From positions 717,742 to 781,741 of the forward strand of contig NZ_JAFMZP010000003.1 in assembly GCF_024436435.1 (NCBI RefSeq): a DNA stretch of 64,000 bases, written 5' to 3'. A program made the position numbers and the translations under genes. Numbering within the stretch: position 1 is the first letter of the stretch; the number at the start of each line of letters is the position of its first letter. The notes beneath the pieces are model-generated. The model did no database searches. It was not told where the DNA came from and saw nothing but the letters and a program-made list of their open reading frames with translations. The DNA comes from Desertivirga xinjiangensis (GTDB lineage: Bacteria > Bacteroidota > Bacteroidia > Sphingobacteriales > Sphingobacteriaceae). Positions 18,838 to 26,816 of the stretch are shown here, one piece after another.

Positions 18838-20400
18838 ATGAGAAGAAAGTTAATTGTAAACATCATGATGCTTGTTGTTTGCTCGGGGGGGCTTTGGCCT
18901 GCAATTGGCTGCAAGAAAGCAGAATCAGCAAAAACAGACGAACCTCAGAAAGCGGACACAAAACCAGTTACTTATTACGTTGACGGCGATAACGGGGATG
19001 ACAATAATCCCGGGACAGGAAAGAACACTGCCTGGAGATCGCTCAATAAAATAAATGCTATGCAGTTTAATCCAGGCGATTCTATTTTACTTCAATCTGG
19101 TGATTCCTGGGAGGGCAAGTTAGTGTTGAAGGGTTCAGGTGTAGATGGCAAGCCGATAGTTCTTTCGACTTATGGTACAGGGAATAAACCTCACATTAGA
19201 GGGGAGGGTAAAGTAGATCATGTCATTTTGTTGGAAAATGTAGATCACTGGAATATTAACGATTTAGAAATTAGTAATCATGCAACCCAGGTTGGGAATC
19301 GCACGGCTATAATGATTCGATCTTTAAATGGTTCGAAAAAGCATTTTCATATTACCAATGTGTATATCCACGATGTTATGGGGGATTATTCTTTTGAAAC
19401 GAAAGGGAAAAATACAGGAGGGATAGGTATAATTGGCGGCCCTTCTACCCGTTTTGATGATATCTTAATTGAAAACTGCGAAATAGGTCCGGTAAACCGG
19501 GTAGGTATATTCACTAACCTTACCGACGCAAAGAACGCTACGAGAGGCAATCGTCCAATTACAAATCTGGTTATCCGTAAAAATAAGATTCATCATTGTT
19601 CCGGAGATGGAGCTATTATAAGATATGCTTATAAACCCGTCATTTCTCACAATGTCGCATATGATAATCACAACGCTGACGAGAATTTGGTTAAACATGG
19701 AGTAGCATTATGGTGCAGAAGTACAGACGAAGCACTATTTGAATATAATGAGGTCTATAATACCAGGGGATCTATGGATGGGCAGGCTTTTGATGCCGAT
19801 CTGGACAGCTATCGTACCATTGTGCAGTACAATTATAGTCACGACAATGAGGGTGGCTTTATGCTGGTTTATGGCACTTCCAGCGAGGCTATTGTTAGGT
19901 ACAACATCAGTGTAAACGATGGCCTGAAAGGTAAACATATCTTTGATTTTCCGGTTTGGGAATCTCCCCGGGGTTCAGGTATTTTCCACAATAATACCAT
20001 AGTCATCCCTGAAGGAGTAGAGGCTGTACTGGCCGACGAGGCGCTGGAAACTGCCCGCTTTTATAACAACATTTTCTACAACATGGGTACTGGTAAGACA
20101 GTGATCAGATCAGCTGGTAAAACTGCGTATTTCCAGAACAATAGCTTTACCGGATACCAAACGGTGGACATACCGGATAATACACCGCTTCTTTCGGATC
20201 CTCAATTAGTTTCGCCCAATATTGTCCAAACCGGCTATGCGAATACTAATGGCTTCAAACTTGGCGCAGATAGTCCTTATGGGGACAAGGGAATTGCTAC
20301 AAAACCCCTGGAGAATAAGTACTGGTTGCCAAACGAAGGATTGAATGATTTTGGAAACAGGCCCTTAACTGTCAGGCCCATAGGAGCTTATTTAAAATAG
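18838..20400 (+). CDS. Right-handed beta-helix lipoprotein (pectate-lyase-like)
   Basis: A 520-aa lipoprotein (lipobox PAIGC, Cys 25) with a linker and then a parallel beta-helix. The opening YYVDGDNGDDNNPGTG with AWRSLNKI is typical of beta-helix polysaccharide lyases and hydrolases. Coils follow with repeated N-rich turns such as IIRYAYKPVISHNVAYDN and FDADLDSYRTIVQYNYSHDN. I cannot place it in one CAZy family; PL9-type or GH-type beta-helix enzymes are both possible. It forms a two-gene unit with the GH2 gene and ends at a strong symmetrical hairpin. Confidence 0.82.
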   Translation: MRRKLIVNIMMLVVCSGGLWPAIGCKKAESAKTDEPQKADTKPVTYYVDGDNGDDNNPGTGKNTAWRSLNKINAMQFNPGDSILLQSGDSWEGKLVLKGSGVDGKPIVLSTYGTGNKPHIRGEGKVDHVILLENVDHWNINDLEISNHATQVGNRTAIMIRSLNGSKKHFHITNVYIHDVMGDYSFETKGKNTGGIGIIGGPSTRFDDILIENCEIGPVNRVGIFTNLTDAKNATRGNRPITNLVIRKNKIHHCSGDGAIIRYAYKPVISHNVAYDNHNADENLVKHGVALWCRSTDEALFEYNEVYNTRGSMDGQAFDADLDSYRTIVQYNYSHDNEGGFMLVYGTSSEAIVRYNISVNDGLKGKHIFDFPVWESPRGSGIFHNNTIVIPEGVEAVLADEALETARFYNNIFYNMGTGKTVIRSAGKTAYFQNNSFTGYQTVDIPDNTPLLSDPQLVSPNIVQTGYANTNGFKLGADSPYGDKGIATKPLENKYWLPNEGLNDFGNRPLTVRPIGAYLK

Positions 20401-20426
20401 TCATCTGTAATACAATTTTGAATAAT

Positions 20427-20470
20427 TAATACGAAGCCCCGCGAATGTCAATTCGCGGGGCTTCGTATTA
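20427..20470. terminator. Symmetrical bidirectional terminator hairpin
   Basis: Perfect 20-bp arms (20427-20446 and 20451-20470, core ACGAAGCCCCGCGAAT) with a 4-nt GTCA loop sit between two convergent genes, 26 bases after the beta-helix gene stop and 38 bases after the sensor gene stop on the other strand. There is no long T-run on either side, but stem strength and position indicate a shared terminator. Confidence 0.75.
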
Positions 20471-20508
20471 AAGGTGTTCTGCGTGTTCAGTGGGCATTCC
20501 ACCTTCTG

Positions 20509-23500
20509 CTAAGAGACTTCCCCTTCCTGGTTTTGCTTTGAAGCTATATAATCTGAAGGAGTGCTCCCAAATTGTTCTTTAAAGCACTTTCTAAAGTAAT
20601 TTTGATTGGTAAATCCTACCTGGTAAGCTATCTCACTAATATTAAATTTGTTTTGGCTGAGCAGTTGCGCAGCGCGGTTCAGTCGCACAGAGCGTATAAA
20701 TTCATTTGTGTTTTGATTAGTCAGTGCCTTAATCTTTCTGTATAAGGTAGTTTTACTCATACCAACCACCCTGCTTAGTTCCTCCACTCCTAAAGATGGT
20801 TCAGAGATATTTTCTTCAATATGCTTCATCGCTTTCTCCAGAAACTTTTCATCGGGCGAGGTAATAGCCACATTTGTCGGCTGAAGTGTTATTTCACGGC
20901 TGTATTTCTCACGTAGCTTTATACGCGACTCAATAAGGTTCCATACTTTCAAATCCAGGTAGGGCAGATGAAAGGGCTTTGTTATGTAATCATCAGCTCC
21001 TGTTTCAAGTCCCTCTATTTTGAAAAGCATAGGTTCCCTTGCAGTTAATAAGATCACGGGAATGTGGCTTGTTCTTGGATCTACTTTCAGTTGTGAGCAT
21101 AATTCAGTTCCCGTAAGGTTCGGCATCATCACATCGCTGATTATAATGTCGGGAATGGCCTTTATTGCCCGTTCCCATCCTTCAGCTCCGTCGGCAGCTG
21201 TAATCACCTCAAAATCTCTTTCAAAATGGGCAGCCATAAAGTCCATAACATCAGGGTTATCTTCCACCAGCAGCATTATAAAACGCCTTTCTCCTGCCAT
21301 TGTTAGAATACTTTCTTTTTTTTCAGTTGTTTTTTCGAATACCGGGAGTTCGTGACTGAGGTATGCGTTTATATTCTCGCTGCCATTATAGTTTTGAATG
21401 ACATCCGAATCATTAAGATGTTCCCTGCCGAGGGGAAGGGTAACCCTGAACACAGTAATGTTTTCATTGCCATTTTCTCCCAGGATACTCTGCGCTTCTA
21501 TGGACCCGCCATGCAGTTCCACAAGTCCTTTTGAGAAGGAAAGGCCCAGGCCTGTTCCATTATTATTTACACCGGCGTGATTATAGTTTTGAAATTCCTT
21601 AAACAGAGAACCGAGGTTTTCCGGAGGAATGCCAACGCCGTTGTCTTGCACCTCTATTTTAAGGTATTTGTTGCTCTGTCCTTGCCCCGCTTGAACATTT
21701 AGTTTCACATGAATATATCCTCCGGCAGGAGTAAATTTTAAAGAGTTTGAAATTAAGTTAAAGATCACTTTTTCCATCTTATCCCGATCAAACCATAACT
21801 GGACACTTTTGGCCTCTGTAATTAGCTTAAGTTCGATGTCTTTACTTTTTGCATAGGTCTGAAAAGCAGTAAGCATCTCACGGGTAAACCTAATCATATC
21901 ACCTTCGGCGGCCTCCAGCTTGATATTGCCCGTTTCTAATTTCCTGTAATCGAGCAATTGGTTAGTTAGTCGCATTAATCTTTCTCCATTTCGGTAGATA
22001 AGACGGAGCTGATGCTGAACTTTATTATCAAGGGAGCTAAGACTCATTAACTTTTCTATTGGTGAAAGGATAAGTGTTAGCGGCGTTTTAATCTCATGCG
22101 ATATATGAGTGAAAAATTTCAGTTTTCTTTGTACCAGTTCCTGATCTTTTTCCCGGCTCATCTGCTCAAAGTCGAGGTCGCTTTTTAATTTGGCTGTTTT
22201 ATAAGAAAAATAATAGAAAAAGTACAATAGGGTGCAAAAAACTGCAAGGTAGCAAGCATAAGCCCACCATGTTTTATACCAGGGAGGTAAGACCCGTATA
22301 AAAATACGTGCCGGAGCCTCATTCCACAGACCATCATTATTTGCTGATTTTACAAGGAATTCGTACGTACCTGCACTTAAGTTTGTGTAAGTAGCGGTTC
22401 GTTGATTACCCACATAGTGCCAGTCATCATTTAAGAAACCCTTCAGTTTATATGCATACTGGTTCTTCTCAGAATTTATATAGCTTAAGGCTGCAAATTT
22501 GAAAGTAATGTATGCCTGGTTATAGGCGAGGGTAATGTTCCGGCTTTCGTTAATGTGAATGTTTTGCGGAGAGTCTTTAGTGCCTATAGGTACTCTCTTG
22601 CTGTTAATGAGAAAGTCGGTGAATTGTACCGTGGGGACACGTTTATTTGAGCGTATTTTTTCTGGGAAGAAGGTTGTAATGCCGTTTATTCCTCCGAAGA
22701 GCAATTCTCCATTGTCCATTCTATAGCTTGCACCAGACAGAAACTGGTTGCTTTGTAAGCCGTCACTAATGCTGTAGTTTTTTATTATGGCAGCTCTTCT
22801 GCCTGCTGCAAGTTGTATTCTGCTAATCCCCCTGTTACTGCTTACCCAGATATTCCCCATCCGGTCTTCATTGATAGCCCGGATTACATTATTTGCCAGG
22901 CCTTCTTTTTCAGAAAATGGGATGAATTGCTTGGTTTCCGCATTTAGGAAATTAAGGCCGGCCCTTGTGCCTATCCAAAGGCGCTGGCTAGAGTCAATAA
23001 ATAAGCTGGTTATACTATTATTAGTGATACTGTGCGGGTTACGCTGTTCGTGGACATATCTTAAGAACTTGTTTTGCTTTCTGTCCAAGTAACAAAGACC
23101 TTGTAACGTTCCAACCCAAAGATTGCCCAAACGGTCTTTTACCAGAGAAGTAATGTTATTGCCGCTGATGCTGTTTTGGTTGACAGGATCGTGAACGTAG
23201 CTTTTTAGACCTTTCACAGGATCGAAGTACAGAAGTCCCCCTCCGTTAGTACCGGCCCAAACGCCGGTGGATTCTGCCAGAACAGTATAAACCTGGCTTC
23301 TTCCACGAAAGTCGTTGTCTTTTTTTAAAGTATAATCGGTGAAAGTTTTTGTCTTCACATTAAAATAGTAGAGTCCGTCGAACGCGCCGACCCAAATATT
23401 CCCCTTTAGATCGCGGGCCAGCGACTTTACGATATTCTCCGAAGATTGAGGTCCGTTTTTTTTCAGGTTATAAAATTCATACTTTCCCGTGCTCCTGTTC

Positions 23501-24720
23501 AAGAAGTTTAATCCCCCACCTTCAGTACCTATCCATAGTGCACCATCGGCCTCGTGTAATATGGAGCTGACAACGGGATTGTTCAATCCCGGCCTGTTTC
23601 CGAGTTGCTCTCCGATATTTTGGAAGTTCAGGCTTACAGGATTGTATATATTCAAACCTCCGGCAAAAGTGCCTACCCAAATACTGCCATCCCTGTCGCG
23701 CATTATTTTTAAAACCGATCGATGAGACAAGCTTTCAGGATCATATTTTTCATGTGTATATGTTGTGAATTTGTGAATAGCGGGATCAAGAATACTTAAT
23801 CCTTTTCGGGTGGCTAACCACACATGACCGTCGTCGTTAAAAAAGATATCCCGTACTACATTAACCGGAAGGCTTTGCATGTTCCCGGCTTCATAGCGGT
23901 AATTTATACATGAGTTGTTAGCGGCATTGTAATAAAATAGCCCCGACTGTTCTGATCCCAACCATATATTCCCTTTTTGGTCCTGTTTGATAACCCGTAT
24001 AGTCCCTGGATTAGCCGAGATCGTTTTTTGAAGCAAAGAAGGTACTGGTACAAATTTGTCAGTCTTTAGGTTAATGCACTTCAGGTCATTTCTCAATCCA
24101 ATCCACAAAACATCGGCATTGTCTTTATAAAGAACCTGAATATTGGATTTACTGAGAGTGTTGACCAAATTGTTGTTTAAGAGCTTTTTTTGAACAAGGT
24201 CATAGAGCTTAAGTCCGTCGTATGTGCCAATCCAGATGAGGTGGTCGTTTTCTGGCACTATTGCAGTGACAAAGTTTGCCGACTGAACATCTTTTCCTGA
24301 GGCCTGAATTGAAATATTGCTAAAATCTTCTGTTTGGGGATTATAGATGCTTATGCCCGCAGTAGTCCCTATGAGCAAGGTCCGGCCAGATGTTTCTGCA
24401 ATGACGTTGACCTGATTGTTTGCCAGGCTTTTTTTATTGTTCAGCTCATTTTTAAATACCTTGAATTCATAACCATCGTAGCGGTTAAGACCATCTTCAG
24501 TACCAATCCAGATAAAGCCTTTCGTATCCTGGTGCATTGAAAAGATCGTATTCTGAGACAGGCCATCGTTAATAGACAAATGTTTGAATGGGATCTGCCG
24601 TTGCGCAATAAGAGAGAGGCTTAAGAAGAAAAAATAGAAGAATAGCGCAAGCCTGAACGATGTATGAAAGACACTATAAAAAAAACGGGGATATTTATTT
24701 TGATCAGGAAACTCGCACAT
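20509..24720 (-). CDS. Hybrid two-component system sensor/regulator (HTCS)
   Basis: One-protein polysaccharide sensor of 1403 aa. A signal/anchor lies near residues 15-45. Two seven-bladed propellers follow, with many repeats of the type GNIWVGAFDGLYYF, then a Y_Y_Y domain and one transmembrane helix (WWAYACYLAVFCTLLYFF). After these come HisKA (His875 in ISHEIKTP), an HATPase (NLISNSLKFTP, VQDNGVGIP), a receiver (phospho-Asp1196 in ISDVMMPN) and an AraC-type HTH at about 1300-1400. I chose ATG 24720; an in-frame ATG at 24753 adds 11 residues. Lying between the two susCD pairs, it is the likely activator of one or both in response to a pectic oligosaccharide bound in the periplasm. Confidence 0.94.
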   Translation of the reverse strand: MCEFPDQNKYPRFFYSVFHTSFRLALFFYFFFLSLSLIAQRQIPFKHLSINDGLSQNTIFSMHQDTKGFIWIGTEDGLNRYDGYEFKVFKNELNNKKSLANNQVNVIAETSGRTLLIGTTAGISIYNPQTEDFSNISIQASGKDVQSANFVTAIVPENDHLIWIGTYDGLKLYDLVQKKLLNNNLVNTLSKSNIQVLYKDNADVLWIGLRNDLKCINLKTDKFVPVPSLLQKTISANPGTIRVIKQDQKGNIWLGSEQSGLFYYNAANNSCINYRYEAGNMQSLPVNVVRDIFFNDDGHVWLATRKGLSILDPAIHKFTTYTHEKYDPESLSHRSVLKIMRDRDGSIWVGTFAGGLNIYNPVSLNFQNIGEQLGNRPGLNNPVVSSILHEADGALWIGTEGGGLNFLNRSTGKYEFYNLKKNGPQSSENIVKSLARDLKGNIWVGAFDGLYYFNVKTKTFTDYTLKKDNDFRGRSQVYTVLAESTGVWAGTNGGGLLYFDPVKGLKSYVHDPVNQNSISGNNITSLVKDRLGNLWVGTLQGLCYLDRKQNKFLRYVHEQRNPHSITNNSITSLFIDSSQRLWIGTRAGLNFLNAETKQFIPFSEKEGLANNVIRAINEDRMGNIWVSSNRGISRIQLAAGRRAAIIKNYSISDGLQSNQFLSGASYRMDNGELLFGGINGITTFFPEKIRSNKRVPTVQFTDFLINSKRVPIGTKDSPQNIHINESRNITLAYNQAYITFKFAALSYINSEKNQYAYKLKGFLNDDWHYVGNQRTATYTNLSAGTYEFLVKSANNDGLWNEAPARIFIRVLPPWYKTWWAYACYLAVFCTLLYFFYYFSYKTAKLKSDLDFEQMSREKDQELVQRKLKFFTHISHEIKTPLTLILSPIEKLMSLSSLDNKVQHQLRLIYRNGERLMRLTNQLLDYRKLETGNIKLEAAEGDMIRFTREMLTAFQTYAKSKDIELKLITEAKSVQLWFDRDKMEKVIFNLISNSLKFTPAGGYIHVKLNVQAGQGQSNKYLKIEVQDNGVGIPPENLGSLFKEFQNYNHAGVNNNGTGLGLSFSKGLVELHGGSIEAQSILGENGNENITVFRVTLPLGREHLNDSDVIQNYNGSENINAYLSHELPVFEKTTEKKESILTMAGERRFIMLLVEDNPDVMDFMAAHFERDFEVITAADGAEGWERAIKAIPDIIISDVMMPNLTGTELCSQLKVDPRTSHIPVILLTAREPMLFKIEGLETGADDYITKPFHLPYLDLKVWNLIESRIKLREKYSREITLQPTNVAITSPDEKFLEKAMKHIEENISEPSLGVEELSRVVGMSKTTLYRKIKALTNQNTNEFIRSVRLNRAAQLLSQNKFNISEIAYQVGFTNQNYFRKCFKEQFGSTPSDYIASKQNQEGEVS

Positions 24721-24796
24721 CTCAATCAGCATTATCGGTAAATTGGTTATCAATTAATTTGATTAACTAATATACAGTATTGAGATGAAGTATGGT

Positions 24797-24867
24797 AAAA
24801 AAATCAGAGAGTTCATCCCTTTGCAGTTACCTGATTTTTGTTTTCTTACACTGTCTGCAAAGGGATG
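24797..24867 (-). promoter_or_regulatory. Interleaved inverted repeats (terminator/antiterminator-like) between T9SS gene and HTCS gene
   Basis: Two inverted repeats interlock. CATCCCTTTGCAG at 24814-24826 pairs perfectly (13 bp) with 24855-24867, and AAAAATCAG at 24799-24807 pairs perfectly (9 bp) with CTGATTTTT at 24831-24839. Because the arms alternate, the two stems cannot form together except as a pseudoknot. On the minus strand the second stem is followed by a T-run, so it looks like a terminator for the upstream operon with an alternative stem. The role is inferred. Confidence 0.6.
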
Positions 24868-24889
24868 GGGCTATGTGTTGCTTAAATTG

Positions 24890-26806
24890 TTATTTCTTGA
24901 TAAACTTAAAAGCAGAAAACGAATTTTCCTTTTGAAACACAAGCGAATAAAAACCCGGACTAAACGCTGTCAGATCTATCTGGGTACTGGTACTATTACT
25001 TACCGGAATTACGCTCGATACAATTGCTCCGTAGCTATTTACAATTTTAATCAGATCTTCTTTACCTGAAGGTACGTGCGTAACATTTAGAATATTGGCG
25101 ACAGGGTTAGGGAACAGCTTTAAATGATCAATGTGATTTTCAACGCTTGCGATATCATTAAAAGTTTCCTTGCCGTCCTTGTCTCTTTGCCTTAACCGGT
25201 AATACGAGGTTCCGGCTAGTGGAGCAGTGTCTTTGAAAATATAATTGTTTGTGCCAGCAATGTTCTTTGCAGGCACCGACGTTATAAAACTAAACGATTT
25301 TCCATCAGAAGAGCGTTCAATTATAAATTCGTTTGTGTTAACTTCGTTTTGAGTGGTCCATTGCAGCACAGCCTGGGGACTCAGGGCCGCCCTTTCTACT
25401 TTGGCAGTAAAAGTAGTGACGTCCAGAGGCAAGGTACTTGAGTTCTGAATAGAAAAGGCTCCAAATGCACTTATTCCGGTAGCCCGTACAGTATATCGAC
25501 TGGGAGTAACGGCGTCTAATTCGGCATGCTGTTCATCCCATGAGCTGCCATCGTAACGTATTATCGAAACGTCCTCTGTTGTATTGAAATCTGCAGAATG
25601 GTCGGCGCTTCCAAAGTTCAAAGAGATGTCTAATATAGCTCCTGCGGCGTCCTCAGGATTGATTTTCCATTCTCTGTTAATAATTTTTAAGCTAGCAGGA
25701 GGTGTCTGGAATGATGAAGTCAGTCCCACTGCAAAGGTTGCTTCTGCACCAGAATTCTTTAAGGTTACAAAATTTGGGCCTGTGCCAGAGGCAAGTCCTA
25801 TAGGAAAATCGACATCAGAATTGCTTACCTTTCTTTTTAGAACACCGGTTCCTGTCAACTTTAAGTAATTCTCACCAAGAGTTAATACACTTGTATTAAC
25901 GGCATCTACTATAGCTCCATTATTTACATAGAGAAGGACCTTGCCATTATTGTTCGAGCTAGGGCTAGAGTTAACTGTGTTAAGCCCCTGACCTAATTTC
26001 AGCAATCCCGTGATATTAAGAGTTACTGTGGATGCGGAATTGCTGGAAACAGGAATTATGTTTGAAGAAACAGCAGTATTGCTTAAATCTAAAGTTCCGT
26101 TAATGTTGTAAATATAATTTCCACCCGCGTTTGAAGTTGATGTGCTACTCATATGAAAGTAAGCATTTGGGTGGAGTAGTTTTACAGTCTTTCCGGCGTT
26201 TATAGTAAAAGTATAATTATCATTAGATGAACTGCTAGCGTTGTTATAATAGGCAGTGAAAGCTGGATTATCAGCAACAGTAAGGTTGATATCCTGGTCG
26301 ATTTCCATACTGAAGTTGCTGGCATTTCCAGATACGGCTCTCAAACGAGCGACCTGGCAAATACCCGAACCCCTAATGATAACGCTTGCGGCATTTGCTG
26401 CTGCCTCCAGGATAATGCCATCACCGGTAGTAGTTGTTGATCCCAGCAAGCCATCGTTTTGAACCACAGCATTGCTGCCCGCAACGCCACCGACACGGAG
26501 ATAGTAGGCACTTGACGAACCTACAACTGAATTGAGCGTGGCCCCTTTTTCAATAGTAAGGTTATTGCAGCTGTTACTTCCATCTAATGTAATAGTATGC
26601 CCATTCTGAATGGTTACATTTCTTGAGCTCCCGGGCTTAGTTGTGGTCGTTGACCATCCCAGGCTGTTTGAATAGATCTGCCAGTTTCCTGGAGTGTTCC
26701 AGTTTCCTGATTGTATTGACCGGTAGTCGCCCTGACTTTGAGCATGAACTTTATTCTGATAAAGGATACAGGAGAGGAAGATCAAAATGAGTCGAATTTT
26801 ATTCAT
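24890..26806 (-). CDS. T9SS-secreted protein, uncharacterised beta-rich
   Basis: A 638-aa secreted protein. It has a signal peptide ending at VHAQ, then GDYRSIQSGNWNTPGNWQ and a long Ser/Thr/Asn-rich beta-repeat region of the kind annotated in T9SS cargo (about 30-400). An FN3-like segment follows (VLQWTTQNEVNTNEFIIERS), and the C-terminal sorting domain runs from LKLFPNPVANILNV to FIKK. I see no catalytic motif. It lies 10 bases downstream of the pectate-lyase gene, so it probably acts at the surface on the same substrate, for example as a binding or scaffold protein. Confidence 0.82.
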   Translation of the reverse strand: MNKIRLILIFLSCILYQNKVHAQSQGDYRSIQSGNWNTPGNWQIYSNSLGWSTTTTKPGSSRNVTIQNGHTITLDGSNSCNNLTIEKGATLNSVVGSSSAYYLRVGGVAGSNAVVQNDGLLGSTTTTGDGIILEAAANAASVIIRGSGICQVARLRAVSGNASNFSMEIDQDINLTVADNPAFTAYYNNASSSSNDNYTFTINAGKTVKLLHPNAYFHMSSTSTSNAGGNYIYNINGTLDLSNTAVSSNIIPVSSNSASTVTLNITGLLKLGQGLNTVNSSPSSNNNGKVLLYVNNGAIVDAVNTSVLTLGENYLKLTGTGVLKRKVSNSDVDFPIGLASGTGPNFVTLKNSGAEATFAVGLTSSFQTPPASLKIINREWKINPEDAAGAILDISLNFGSADHSADFNTTEDVSIIRYDGSSWDEQHAELDAVTPSRYTVRATGISAFGAFSIQNSSTLPLDVTTFTAKVERAALSPQAVLQWTTQNEVNTNEFIIERSSDGKSFSFITSVPAKNIAGTNNYIFKDTAPLAGTSYYRLRQRDKDGKETFNDIASVENHIDHLKLFPNPVANILNVTHVPSGKEDLIKIVNSYGAIVSSVIPVSNSTSTQIDLTAFSPGFYSLVFQKENSFSAFKFIKK

Positions 26807-26816
26807 ATTATTTGTG

